A DNA stretch of 64,000 bases from Lutraria lutraria (GCA_964023205.1 OZ026848.1:2904501-2968500); one strand, 5' to 3'. Positions 12,588 to 26,300 are shown, numbered from the stretch's first letter. The notes: generated by a model from the letters alone, not told the origin. A program made the numbers and translations.

Positions 12588-14272
12588 TAAGACGAAGAAA
12601 ATAAATAAGACAGTCTATATATATACAGTGCACAATGGTAAATATCAGTACTAATGAAATTTATATAGGAATATCATAATAATGAAAAAAACTAACAAAG
12701 TCGTTTTTATTAGTTAGTTGGTTGTTTTGTCGACATTTCATTCAAGTATAGTTTGTATTATGTTCGGTGAGATACACTTACTAAAGGACACAAGTCTTAC
12801 ACTATCTAAAAAATACGATCTCTTTTTTTTTTGTATACATGTTGTCGTACATTAATACTAATGGTATTATTGGAAAGATGCCGCTACGAGTCATTCTATG
12901 GTACAACTTGCTAAACCGGTTTTAATGAAAGGCGATATAAGGTATTTGTAAGCTAAATTACAGGGACGTTGCTTTACTGGTTTTAAGATATTTAGTCCAT
13001 AAGTATACTACATATAAAAATATCGGCAAGAAAAAACTTGACGGAGACCGAAAATTACTTTAGGGTCGGTATAGAAAATAAGGCCCGTCGGGTTAATGCC
13101 ATGGAAACAGAATATTTTTATTTCACGCCTAAATTCCGACGAACTTAATGGAACTTTAGTCTGATTGAGTCAAGCTGTGGATACTTCAGTATAAATTATG
13201 TTTGTTATCAGGTTTGTCCAGTAAAATCACGTCGCTAAAAGCCTCGTTGTTTCAATTATACGAGTAAAATGAACTATATTAAATGAAATGAGTTTAGATA
13301 TGATGAAAAACATCGTAATTAGAAAATGTTCAACATGTACATCGTTCACATACATAACAAATATACACATCACATACAAACATGTAATATTGAATGAATT
13401 AGATATTATGAAAAAACATAATTAAAAAACGGGTTGTCGAATTCGTAATAATACAAACACTTACCTTTAGTGATACTTCCGAAAATACACAAAATATTAA
13501 ACTCCTTAATTACACAGAATACATCAACTTATGATTAAACTAATATCAAGTTATCAAATAATTTAATACTGATAACAACTGACGAAGGTTAAAGTACATT
13601 TTATATCCTATAATGTAACATACAATTAAGCCTTTCAAATTGTACACCTATATATGTATAAACGAGGGCACGAGCCACGGTCTATAAACTTGTATAGAAT
13701 ATTGAATTTACGTAATGTCTAACTGAAATATAACACGATTTTTTTGTATTTCAATAGCACGTATGAAGTCTAAATGAATAGCTTGTTACATGAGATAAGT
13801 AAATAAAGCATGTACCGATGTCTAGTCGGAATCATAAACTATAAATCTGATCTGACTGTTAACTTTGCAGTTATCATAGGCATGTTCTTACAACACCGTT
13901 AGCCCTTAAAGCACAAGAAATGACGTTGGAACAAATGTGTTTGAGATTCAAACCAGCGATGATCTGACTATACCATTATACTGTCCATGAAACCGCCAAG
14001 CCATTTCAATATTGATAAATATAGTTTAGTATACATGAACTCTACAGAACCGCCACCCTATTACAGCAATGAGATCACACGCGAGGAAGCCCGCCCGGCT
14101 AGCTTATAGTAGGTCGATGGATCTACCCAGATAACAGCCTAGAGATCTGCCCCCACCTTTAAATCTGGAAAGGTCGCTAAAATGACCACTGCGACGAGTA
14201 ATCACAGTGAAAACTAAACAAAAATCTACAGAAGCGACTTTTACCAATAATCTCCCTTTTATAGATTCACGT

Positions 14273-14336
14273 TAAACTGGTTCCCGTTGACATTGTCTGT
14301 TTTGGTGCACTGCAACATGGAACGGGAACCAGTTTA
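14273..14336. repeat. 64-bp palindromic miniature repeat, copy 2
   Basis: Two perfect 16-bp arms, taaactggttcccgtt and its reverse complement, bracket a 32-base loop containing gcaacatgg. It is the inverted-orientation counterpart of the element at 400-459. TA at each end could be a target duplication. Confidence 0.75.
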
Positions 14337-15010
14337 CTTCAAAGTTAAATTAAACTCGATTTTCATAGTTTTATTCAATACGCGCCTTGTTAAGTAGACA
14401 TAAAATGAAGATTTACCACCAAAGTACATAAATAAATGAATCACAATCTGTCAAAACAATATTTTGCATTTGCAACCAGTAATTACTTTGCACACTGTCG
14501 CACATTTCAATTAAATTTAATTCATTAAACAACTTTTTTTTGGCACAGCTTTAGTTGAATTGAAATAAATAACCTGGTTCTAATAATAAGTTTACATAAA
14601 ACTGAATTACGTAAGCAAAAGAAATTTATATTTACTTTGCATTGAAGTTGTTATTATACAATGCACTTTATTTTGCAGGTACGTGCGTTTGTACAAAAAA
14701 TATGTTAAATATGATAAACACTTCCCTGTCATATTTTACGTATTGTTTTATTCATGTACGTGTATTTGGGTATAAGTTTATTTGTACCTCGATCAAGATC
14801 ATGTAAACAAGAATGTAATGTAACTTGAGCTATTAATAAAGCTATAAATGACATAGAAAAAATAATTCACAAAAAGTACTATGTTGTGTGTGCTTCGTAA
14901 TAGTTCTCTCATGATCGTTAGCAGTATTGTGAGGATGTCATATACACAATGAAGACAATAGCCATTTTATAGCTCTAATAAATTTCTAAGATTTACATAC
15001 CATTTCATAA

Positions 15011-15145
15011 TACAGTACAACCTCTCTTGAGCAACAACCTCCCTGCAACAACAGCATGAGTTTCCCCAATGCAAAATTTAACTATAAATTTAACCTCTCT
15101 TGAGCAACAACCTCGTTGCTACTCCCAAAGAGAGGTTGCACTGTA
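15011..15145. mobile_element. Palindromic MITE, family A, copy 2
   Basis: Begins tacagtacaacctctcttga and ends agaggttgcactgta, an inverted pair. Two internal gagcaacaacctc motifs and aacaacagcatgagt. Confidence 0.85.
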
Positions 15146-15695
15146 AAATGAAGCGTATGTACATGTAACATTATAAGACATCACATGTTACATACATGTA
15201 ATTAAACCATTATAGACATTGCAATTTTATTTACTTACTCGCTCTATATATCCTTGAACTTATTGATGTATATATTGTTTTATTTCTTCTTGTTTGTTCG
15301 AAGATCATTTTTGATCATAACAAATAGTATGTACAATCAGAGACGTACATTATACGCCTCTGGTACAATGTATAAACATTTGATGTTTGAGTGACACTCA
15401 TCGTGGGATAATTTTACTTAAAATTATGTAGTACATGCAGAATACTTGCATTGAATATATCGTTAAAGATTTGCATTTAAAACTGAACAATGAATTAGGA
15501 TCGATACATAATATTATATTTGCTAAACAAGTCCTATACTTTGTAAATGTTTACATATCACCAACTAGCACGCCAATTAAAAACTTCAATAATGCTGACA
15601 TTATACTCATGTTTACCCACAATTCAAAATTCAATCTACAAAAGTCTAAAACACAGATATCTGGGTGCTACAGAATGTAACATGCTCGTACAGTA

Positions 15696-15880
15696 TACAG
15701 TGCAACCTCTCCAGAGCGACACTCTCCGTTTAGCAACAACCTCTCTATAACAACAGCATGAGTTTTTCCCACTTCACGATTTAACTTTTTAATATTTCAC
15801 CTCTCAAGAGCAACAACCTCTCAACAACAACATAAATTTGCTACTCCCAAAGGATGTTGCTTTGGAGAGGTTGTAATGTA
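15696..15880. mobile_element. Palindromic MITE, family A, copy 3
   Basis: Begins tacagtgcaacctctccaga and ends ttggagaggttgtaatgta. It contains gagcaacaacctctc and the characteristic tgctactcccaaagg. Confidence 0.85.
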
Positions 15881-16529
15881 CTTGCAAGAAATTACTAAAT
15901 TTCATACGTAAAGCAATTCGGTATACGAAAACGTTTTGAATGTGATAATCTATTTGCTCCATCTAGATGAAAAATCTGAAACAAAAAGTGTAAAATGCTG
16001 ACAATGGAAAATTCGCAACATTACAGTAATAAGTAATAAATAAGATATGCTTTATCTAATTATCTAAAATCATTAAGATAATTATCTTATTCTCTATACA
16101 ATTATAGAAATACGTAATACATATATTTGGTTCCTGTAAGGTTTCTATATCGACTCAGGCTTGTATTATTGACCAGTTTGGCAAACAGACTAAATCATTG
16201 ATTTTAGGAAACCACTCTAGTGGTTAGATCAAAGATGTAATGGAGAGTGTTCCTATACATATATCTATGGATTATTTACCCTGTTTTATGTCTTCTTTAA
16301 TGGACTTAGAGAACTCTAAATAGACTCACGTCTTGTCAGTGTGGGTATTGCTTAGAATTGCAGAGGAAGTCGATTCACTTAAAGATACTAAAATAATTTC
16401 TGCGATTTTTTCTTTTTATTTGAATTTCGACAAAATAACACTTTTGGTGGATTTCATGTTAGAAAAATAAATAGAAGTGAATTTCTGGAACTATTTTATA
16501 ATATTAATATCAAGAATAGACATTTCAAA

Positions 16530-19500
16530 ATGGATCAACTTGGGTCTAGTGTTGATTATACTATAGAAGACGTTAAGAAGAATAAGATTTGCGATATCTG
16601 TCAAGATAAATGGAGACACGATGGAGGTATGATGAATAAGTGTGAATCTTGCAAACATCTGTATTGTAAGAAATGCCCAGATCACCACAAGAAGTTTCCA
16701 ACTGTTCGAGATCAGCGTGCGAATGGTGACCTTTCCGCTAATAGTTACAGCCCGGAAAAGTCTCCTTCTTACGACGCTTGTTGTCAACATCCGGAAGAAG
16801 TTAAGAGTATGTACTGCGACAATCATAAACTGTTATGCTGTCCAGTCTGTGTCGTGGAACATCACAGGTACAAAACTGATTATATCAACTAAGGCGTAAC
16901 AAATGTTTGTTTCTGGTTAATCGAACTACCCCATTTTCCCCCTCAAACCTAAACATTTTTGTTAGGCAGCGGAATTATTGGTACATCTAAATTCTCACGT
17001 GTTTTACCTTTCCCCACGCGTTCAAAAGTAAACAAATCCTATCTACCATATTTTTAATGAGCATGTAATCAGAAACAAACATATTTTACACAATCATTGA
17101 GAATTAATGATCATGTTGTTGAGTTTAATTTAACTCCCAAATTATATTATCAAAGTTATTGTTAGGAAAAAAGAGGTTGACCTTGTGTCAATTAGTTAAA
17201 CCTGTCTAAATATTTGTCATGACTATTCGACAAGTCTGTTTGTTTGTTTATTTATTATTTCAGTATTTGACATTCATGATGACATAAAGCTATGCATTAG
17301 TTGCTCAGTTAGTCTTTACCAATGTTATTAAACTTCGTTAGCTATATGGGCAACAACGTATGTTGTAAGTGCAGTACATTCCACATACCAAAAAAACAAT
17401 GCTACCCACTCACTTCATACTTACAACCAACATTTGAACAAATATAAAATTTCGTCAGTTGCATAACAAAATCAAAACGTAAGATACCAATATTAAAAAA
17501 TCTTATTATGTCAGTTAAAATACTTCATGGCAATACCTGGAACTATTTTGACTCACTGTGTGTTTTCTGTATTTATTGTTATTAGTATATATACGAGTAT
17601 ATGAAAAGGATTTCAAGGAAAAAACACAAACAAAATATCCCACATAACTGCTACTGTATAACCTCCCCGGAGCGGCATTGTTCTACAGAGGGCCGCTCAG
17701 GAGAGGTTGTACTGTATTGTTTAATTAATCTTCAGAGTGAAAATATATAAAACTTTTTGGCTTGGAGCTACGGCTCCAAGCCTATGTATTGTTTTCGGTT
17801 ACGTTTGTTCCCTAGATGCTGGTAGATGCAATGCGAAAGCTGGGTACAAGTGCACAAAAATGTTAAGAGTCCGGCGATTGGTTGAGAGCTATATGTTAAC
17901 AGTCCGGTGATTGGTTTACGCTTACTGTGTGAATCGGTATCACATGACTTGAGTGTACCAACTTCACTGTGCTAGTCTATTATGAAATCAGGGTGTTTCA
18001 CCAAAGAACGGTTTGTTCTATTAAAATTAATTACACGTTAAGGTACACATTTTAAAACTGTCTATTTTTTCTGTTACTATGTACAATATATTTAAATCAA
18101 TTATTTTAATCATTACTGAAAGACATATTAGCGGAGGATTGTTCAAGATAATTTAAGGAAGCCCCTTCTATAATGAAACCTGCGAAACGCTATTGCCGCC
18201 AATAATTTTGTCACGTGATCTTGATGTACACATTTGCGATTTCATTGTAAAATCGGGGTGTTTCACTATAAATCGGCATGTTCCATCAACCGTTAAGGCA
18301 CGAAAAGATAAGATATATTAACGCAGTCTCAATTATTTTTACTTTACTAGCTCTTTGTTTAATTATCAACATAATTGCTGAAGGTAATAAGCGGAGGAAT
18401 AATTAATTAATGAAATACACCCCTACTATAATTTAACTTGCGAAACGCTTTCTCTGGTGCAATTTAAAACTTGTGTAAGTACGATGAATTATAGGAAAAT
18501 CTATAAATAGAAAAATATACCGATGTTTCAGACTACCTGTTGACTTTGAAAGAAGACAATTCCATAACTAAAATGGTCAACAAGACGAAATAAAATGAAC
18601 CAATTTAGTTATGGTATCAGAACTAACTTTTATCAGCAACAACCAGCCAAGCCTTTCCTTTTTAAAAGGAAACTTTATTTATATTTGTTTACAATCAAAA
18701 TCTTAGTAACATTCCGATGGACAGTTACCCGAAGCAGTTTTTTTCTGTATTACGTATTAGTCCTAACCTTGAGAAATACAGCAAATAGCTGCCAACTTCT
18801 CCCCTTGTACGACCAATGGGAGGGGACGATTGGCCCCATATTTAATATCTACAACCTAATCGTCATAGATTGTGCCCCAACCGGGGTACGAACTCACGAC
18901 TCCGAGGTCCGCAGAAATAGCGCTCCATGTATTGAAATACTTAGTAAGCGGACGAAGTTTACGCGCGTAGAATCTGTTCCGTCAATATTAATTTTCTTGG
19001 AATATAAACTGAAGTAGTTCTGTGCTTGTTCTGTTTTTGTATTAAATTATCAAGAGCCAGATCGATCAAAGCTTATGAATCCCTCCCATCAAACATAATG
19101 CTGATAGTCAATATCATTCAAGTGGTTTTTGTAAGCATAACAATCCCTTTATAACGATTTTCTCCAAGTTTTGAATATTGTACAAAGAATGGTATTTTAG
19201 GTTTGAGTTTGCTAAATATGGAAACCAATGAATTAAGTCGATACGTTCTCAGATACATCGTACAAATCACAGACATACCAAAATAGCTTTCTCTTATAAA
19301 ATCGAAGATCGCTACAAGGAAAAGTGAAATAATACAGTACGTTCAAGAATGAAATAATTCAGTATTCAGCTGGCAATTAAGAAACAATTCTACGTAACTT
19401 TATTGCTCTCCTAGTTAAATCAATGAGCTGATGAGTCAAGCTAATGAAGCGTGATTTATAGACCACAGTAATGAATAATTCGTCTCAACTCTGACATTCT

Positions 19501-21687
19501 ATTTGAAATATTTGGTATGTTTTGATGACTACGAAACATGCCGAATGGACAGGAAAGTGCTCTTGTATAGTTCACTATAAACATACATACGTCTGATTAG
19601 TTTCTTCATGCACCGTGTATACTAACGTAGAGACATGAAAAACGAACTACTCTCCCAATTGTCTAGACTTGTAATACTGATCTTCAATGTGCTAGAAGAT
19701 ATATTTATCACGAGAAGCGACCAATCTTCCACATAGGATAGAGAATAATTTAGCTGATTAAGCACGTGGTTAACAATCTAGAAACAGTACATGGACATTT
19801 TCTTCTAAATGATTTAAGCTAAAGATGATAATTGAAATCAATGTGTCCTTCTATAATTCCAGCCATGTCTTCATAATGATTTACCATGTGACATACTATT
19901 AAAGACGTTGCTTTAAATTTGTTAAATGTTTTCATTAAAACTTAATTAGAAATTTGAAAATGTCTGTTTTCGAGCCATGAGCTCACCTGTTTGGTCAGGT
20001 GAATGAGTAGAGCGCTGCATGGACTATATATGGAGTGATTGCATGTTCTATGTTTTGGTGCGGCCCTTGACCCTCCGAGATAAATAAATATTTTTAACAT
20101 CTACCACTACTGCTTTATAAATCATGTGGGTAGTGAGACACCATGACTAGGGTGTTACAAGCATTGGTTGGTAAACCTAGAGTCAACTGCCCAACAAACA
20201 AAACTGACAGTACAAACTGACCGTTCAAACTGAAACTGACCGTACATGTTAATTTTATTGCAAAAATACCCATCGCTTTCTTGCATCTCCTAAAACAGAT
20301 GCACTGGATAACAATATCTTTGCACAATTAAATGCTTACTTTTTTCAGGGATTGTACTAAAATTGAAAACATCTACAATGCATCCATGGGTATTCTACCA
20401 TCAGACGATTACGAATCGTTTCTTGATTGTGTTGAAAGACGTCGACGAGAACTTCAAGAAACCAAACATCTGGTACTGTCAGATATTCACCGACTTGCTT
20501 GTGTGAAGAGCGACGTTGTCCGAGAAGTAGAAACATATACTGAAGAGTTAATCGGTATAATCGAAGAACTTGGAAAGAAATCTCTGAAACAGATACAAGA
20601 TAGGTACACCAGTCTCGTTGAAGCAATGAATGACGTCGTTGTTGATATTGATAAACTTCTGAGTGACGCCGATGTTCAGCTTAAAGAGTTTAAGAAAGAT
20701 ACAGAACCGGAGATGTTCAGTAGAATCTTGAACAATGCTTCATCTTGCGATGTAGAAGATTCTATATATTATAAAATCGAGGCATTGCAAGGTTTAAGCT
20801 TCAGTATGAACACGAAGGTAGCAGATCGTCTTCAGAACTTTTCAAGTCTCGGTGAAGTAAATTATCCTTGTAAAGCGACATTGGTGGGTGATTTCAATTT
20901 GAGAGATGGTGCGGATCATGAGACTTGTTCTATAACAGGTATTTGTTTGCTAAGCGACGATACAGTTGTCATGACGGATGCTTTCAATGGAAGCTTGAAG
21001 AGATTGGACGAGGAGTATAATATTATTGATAGTCTTACACTCTCAGGTGAGCCAACTGATGTATGCCAAACGAGAGAAAATGAAGTTGCCGTGATGCTTC
21101 TGGAGAAGAAAGCTGTACAATTTGTGACACTTACAGACAAGAAGATGTCACCGACTGGAAGCTTCGACGTTGGTGTAACAAGTAGGTTCATAAACTTATA
21201 CCACGATGAATTGTATATCTCGTGTGGTGGACTTAAGGACAAGTTACCAGGACATATTAGGAAATATGATATGACTGGAAATCTTGTTGGAAAGTTTGAA
21301 GTCGACACGTCTGGTTTGAGGTTGTTTAACACGCCACGACATATTGCTTTTAATCCATCTGGCGGCTACATTTGTGTAGCAGATGGTGACAATGGGGCGA
21401 CAGTCATTGACATGAATGGCTTTAAGTTGGGAATGTTCCAAAATAGCTTTCTAAGCAAATCTGTGGGAGCGGCTACTCTAGGTACGACAAGAAACATGGT
21501 TTGTGGATGGGGAAGACATGTAAACATTGTACAACAGTTCGATGTCAATACAAGGCTAGTCGGATCTGTATTGAATTCAACAAACGGTATAGAAATGCCA
21601 ACGTGCATTGTCTACAATCAAGTTAGACGACAATTGCTTGTCTTCTCCTACAGTTCTGACAAATTCCACGTGTTTGATATATGTTAA
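16530..21687 (+). CDS. TRIM-like protein: two B-box zinc fingers, coiled coil, beta-propeller-like C-terminus (2 exons)
   Basis: Exons 16530-16867 and 20349-21687, joined across a 3.48-kb intron (donor cacag|gtaca, acceptor tttttcag|g). The split Arg codon joins in phase to give 558 aa. Residues 21-53 form a B-box1-like finger (C21, C24, C38, C41, C46, C49, H52, H53). Residues 84-112 form a B-box2 (C84, H87, C96, H99, C104, C107, H111/H112). A Glu/Lys-rich region at about 130-240 is predicted coiled coil. From about 290 to the end, repeated short beta-strand patterns such as VMTDAFNGSLKRLDE and GYICVADGDNG look like an NHL-type propeller. No RING precedes the B-boxes. Proteins of this build are numerous in bivalves and include TRIM2/3/56/71-like scaffolds; a role in innate immunity or RNA regulation is possible but not shown. 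The initiator is the first ATG of the open frame, with stops upstream. The intron carries the repeats at 16891, 17652, 17759, 17985 and 18868. Confidence 0.88.
16891..17085. mobile_element. Palindromic repeat, family F, copy 3 (intronic)
   Basis: Begins taaggcgtaacaaatgtttg and ends gtaatcagaaacaaacat, an imperfect inverted pair. It lies 24 bases into the intron of the TRIM-like gene. Confidence 0.6.
17652..17715. mobile_element. Short palindromic element, family A, minimal copy
   Basis: A 64-bp foldback: tactgtataacctccccgga at the left, gagaggttgtactgta at the right, with gcggc.../...gccgc pairing inside. It is the terminal region of family A without the usual centre. Confidence 0.65.
17759..17782. 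repeat. Perfect 10-bp-arm hairpin
   Basis: ggcttggagc and gctccaagcc surround the four-base loop tacg. This is a GC-rich perfect hairpin in AT-rich intronic DNA. Confidence 0.8.
17985..18460 (+). repeat. Diverged direct duplication, two copies of about 215 bp
   Basis: Copy 1 is 17985-18200 and copy 2 is 18249-18460. Both run in the same order: atcggggtgtttcac-like start, taaggcac or taaggtac, catta/ataattgctgaa, agcggagga, ctataat, and a tgcgaaacgct end. It lies in the TRIM-like intron. Confidence 0.65.
18868..18935 (-). mobile_element. tRNA-like SINE head
   Basis: On the minus strand, ggagcgctatttctgcggac is followed by the B-box-like gagttcgtaccccggttg. It lies within a weak open frame that is not taken as coding. 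Confidence 0.45.
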
Positions 21688-22299
21688 AGTGTCCAGAAAC
21701 GCAATGAGTGTCAGAAGAGTGCAAGTAGAATTTATTGTTAAGACAGCAACGAGAGCTCTTGTAACTGATTAGGAAATCTATATTTGGACGTTTTATGCTT
21801 TAAGCGTTGTTTTATGTACCTAGAATGTTCTGTGTTCCCAGTACAAGTACATACAATGTATCTCTTTGGACGTCATCTCTTGCACCAAGTATTACTCTCG
21901 TATTCTCATTCAGCACCGTATTAAGCTAAAATATATTCAAATCAGTAATTGAATAAGAACATTTTGAGAGAGCAGCGTTCAATGTACCTATACTCATATT
22001 TGTTGCAAGTTAAGTTGGTGTATACTGAAGAAAGCTGACAAATAACTGAAACTAAACCCATCTGGGTTAGCTGTGAACTGATATTGATTGGTTTAGCATT
22101 TGATCGGAAGGTGGATAACATGTAGGTTGAAATACGTGGGTTGACATTACCTAGTTGACATAAATATAGGTTGATATAAATGTAGATTGATATAAAATGT
22201 AGATTGATATACATGTGGATATGAGAAAGGATTCATTAATCAACAAATTACAATTGCAGTATGTGGTTTGAAGTAATCACACTCAGTCGTAAAAATGTT

Positions 22300-22480
22300 G
22301 GTTTTTGGTGACCCGATCTACGCCTATTTTCCTGGGCAACCCTAGACTTTTGTTATGTCCAAGAAACGATATACAATGTATTAGTATCAACCTTTTGTCG
22401 CATGCTTTCAAAGTGCCAAAAGAAGCTCTGACGTACCTATCCCTTTTTTAATGAGAATGAAACCAGAACCTAACAATTTA
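22300..22480. mobile_element. Degenerate repeat, family F, copy 4
   Basis: Left part ggtttttggtgacccgatct and right part aatgagaatgaaaccagaac follow the layout of the copies at 16891 and 32205, with heavy divergence. Confidence 0.35.
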
Positions 22481-22679
22481 TTTTAGGGATAAGCATTATT
22501 TTTGGTGTGACCAAACCCACTGTGGTCATGTTTGTTATGTTAAGACATACTCTGTTTAATACGTTTAATATAAAGTGTTATGTAAAACATGAGCATTACG
22601 GACAATTAGCATGTTGTGGACCAAATAATGTAATGAAAATTACGTATTCCTCACTTTTGAAAATATGATATTACAATAT

Positions 22680-23320
22680 ACAATTTGGATATTTATGGAC
22701 CATCATATCAGTATACATTGTGGATTGTAATGGACTACCATACTAGTATACGTTATGGATATTTATGGACTATCATACCAGTCTACATTTTGAATAATGT
22801 TGGACTATTATACAAATATACATTGTTGATATCTATGAACGACCATACCAATATACATTGTGGATATTTAGGAACTATTACACCAGTATACATTGTGGAT
22901 ATTAATGGACTGCACTATGTGTATACATTGTGGATAATAATGGACTATCATACCAGTACACATTGTGAATGGACTGTCATACCAGTATGCATTGTGGATA
23001 TTAATGGACTGCGCTATTTGTATACAATGTGGATATTAATGGACTATCATACTAGTTAACATTGTGGATATTTAAAGACTATCATACCAGTATACATTAA
23101 TGGACTATCATACCAGTATACGTATTAATGGGCTGCGCTGTATGAATACATTATGGATATTAACGGGCTGCGCTATATGTATACATTGTGGATTTTAATA
23201 GACTATCATACCAGTATACATTGTGGATATTAATGGACTATCACACCAGTGTACGTTTTGAATATTCATTAACTACCTACCGGTATACATTGTGTGTATT
23301 GATGGACTTACAATGATAAA
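22680..23320 (+). repeat. 36-bp-type minisatellite, about 17 diverged units
   Basis: Units are made of tatacattgtggatattaat and ggactatcataccag. Most are 35-37 bp. Because 36 is a multiple of three, a 124-codon frame survives across part of the array (22685-23059), giving a repeating MDYHTS-type peptide. It has no other coding signs and is treated as an artefact. Confidence 0.85.
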
Positions 23321-26300
23321 CGTGTTTTACTTAAGACAGTTAGATATTTGATCATCTGGATAGCGATATATAATGTTGTCAGCATTGTTTATATACTGAG
23401 ACACGTCTTAAGGTACAGTAACAGAACAAAAATGTTTCCTTTTTATTGTAAACACTGTTCAAAGATAAGATTGTTGTGCGTTTCTTGTGATAATGCATTA
23501 CAGTTATATCGTTGTAAGGATTTTGATGTGTCTAAAATACGTCCTTATACTATTTCACATATAATTATTATTCACTCGTAACACCGTTTATGCAATTTTG
23601 TCTGTTACATCTTGTATAGAGTACTTGTTGTATACGTTACACTAGATTTATATAATAAATAAATGATCACAAGTCAATATCAGTGTTTGTGTGTTGTATG
23701 AAAGTACTAGTGTAATATAAATAATTTATAGACTTAAGATATTCATTGATTTATGATTACAAATCTGTTGGCCGTTGGCCGGAGTTCGGAGGTGACCGGT
23801 GGTGAGAGGTATGTTTATGTTGAAAATGCACGTGGGGAATTCAAAGTGGTCGTTGTTGAGAGGTGACCGTTGTTGAAAGGTGATCGTTCATGGAGGTTTC
23901 ACTGTATGTTTTATGAGCTAGTAGATTCAACAGTAATTATATTAACAGAACTAACCTATCAATAATTTCTGCAGGTAGGGAAGGCATACAAATAAAGAAT
24001 GCAGAAATGCCTTTTGTACAATTAATAATGTTTTTTTAATCATCTTCTCATTGAAATGCATTAAAAATAAAGACCGATCGCGAGTTGTACGTTAAATTCG
24101 AAACTCTAACCACCAATATAAATGCATTGACCACGTTGTATCAATAAATGCCAATTAGTACTGTCATAATTCAAAATATCTCTATACTGCGGAACCCACA
24201 AAGTCATTATTCTCTCGCCATATTTGTCCAAATGTTAGCGAGATATTACTACATGTATAAAGTTTATAAACCTATGGATTAGTGTTTGTGGTGGCATTGC
24301 TCATTCCGAATCCACGGACACGGTCATTTAATACTCCGAACCTCAGTTTACAAACCTTTTCATAAACCAGTGTATATTTATATAATGTTCTCAGTTTCGA
24401 TATATCGATTTTTTGTTCAAAGAAAGGAGATAAAAAACATCTAAAACAGTCCTAGCGTGATATGCGGCAAATAACATGATGTTAAGGGAAGGTAATCCAA
24501 CCAGGCTAAGGCAGTTTTAGGTGTTATGTCCCTTCTTTAAATATCACGTAAAGAAAACATACTAAAAAGTTGTTTTTTTATAGAATCTATCACAACAATT
24601 AATCTGAACCAATTAATAAGTAAGAACCCTGGTTAGTTCTTTCGGTAAAAATGATAAACGATCGCAGACCATCTTTCAGTGTTTACAGCCGAAGCTAATT
24701 CGAATGTTATAAATTATAAATGTACTATGTGACTATTGTCACGATAGCTTAAGTGTTAGAAGGTTAAGTGTAAGAGTTAATTATTCAGTGAGTGAATTGA
24801 AACTTGTTAAAAAGGTTGAATAAATTACAATGTAGACTCTAGTTACATGTTTACAAACGTTGTAGCTAGATTGATCACATACGCACGACGCCAACAGTAA
24901 AATGATTAGATACTTCACGTAACTCGTGTTTGGAAACTGAACGATTGCTCAGCACACATGAATTTTGATACAAACCAAAGTACTACATTTTTCAACATCT
25001 GCCATGCGATTGTTTAACTAGTTACAGTTCCTTGTTGCAGTGCAAGTCTATGTAAGTTCAGTTCGCATGAATACTTTCAGAATTTTTATTTAAAAGCGCA
25101 GCGGTTCGATTGAAGACAGCTTTGGGAATCTAACTCGTTGAGCGGATACTTATATACTTCGATACTGTTTAGAAAAGAAGTGAACCGATTGGTACAGCTA
25201 TTTAAACGGTCTTGTGACCTTAACATGCTATAAAATGAATTACAAGTAGTTACGATCAGGTTTCCAATACCTAAGTTAAATATAAAAGTTAAATATCAAT
25301 TTATATACATGTATAAGAATAAGATATCATCAGACATCAAAGAGCTTCAAATATATTTAATAATAATTTGCTGGTGCCGAGAAATTCTATCAATTGGTAA
25401 AACATTTCGTAAGCTACACACGTTGTATATATGCTGAGAAAAATGTGAAATGAAAATATATTCAACCTTACAGAGTACTAGTAGATCTAATAATTCAGTG
25501 AAAATAACGAAAGATATTTGGCGTGAACTGCAGTGTTGAAGTAATAATTAATCAAAGACACTGGCAAAATATTGTACCTTGTATTAAATATCTGATGAAA
25601 TTTTGCAACGTATTAAGGGGCGTGGACGCCACATGCTATTTTTTATATCAGAAAATATTTTCCCCGCCACTTTTTCAAATAATGAATTATGCTATTACGT
25701 TAATTACTAGTAACAACTTTCCAATAATCTATAAAATTTACATAAAGTCTGTGCTTAAATTTACTCGATGAAAAAATGGATACCCGGTCAGTAGAGATCG
25801 TCCTTACACAACTTTCTCACACCACGCATTAACGACAGCTCTGTAGTATAGAATAGGATAGATTTATTTAATATCGATTTTGTATATAAATATATATTCA
25901 CATTGAACTAAGGGTTTATAATTATTTATTACTGGTTGCAAGAGAATATAACGTGGTGATTTAAACCAGCTTTCACATATTAGGAATGAAATAAATCGTT
26001 GGATTGTTTTTTTACAGATTGGATATCAAACAACAAAATTGTAAGTATTTTATCAATTTTATAAATCAAACACTAACTGGTTTAAAAATGCATGGTTTTT
26101 AATGATAGATTTTAAGGTGATAGATTATTCCGAGATATTAAAATTATATTAACAGATACGCCTCCTGTTTCCATAGAAACGACTTGTTTCAATGGCGAAA
26201 TACATCGGCAAAGAACTTAACATGTGATCAAAATGCAATGGTATGAGATCGGTTTGTAATATAAAACTTTAGATATACAGAACAAATGTTAACAAGTTTC

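Larger units (their letters stand above)
11260..15005. other. Intergenic AT-rich stretch
   Basis: No exon-like open frame with plausible splice sites was recognised on either strand. The identifiable items are the family B element at 12406-12587 and the palindrome at 14273-14336. Poly-A, poly-T and TA-rich runs are frequent. Confidence 0.5.

Noticed and set aside
17759..17782. Intrinsic transcription terminator
   Set aside because: The hairpin shape fits, but this is animal DNA inside an intron and no T-run follows it.
18595..19017. 140-codon open frame in the TRIM-like intron
   Set aside because: Contains a tRNA-like SINE head in antisense and has no domain or splice support.
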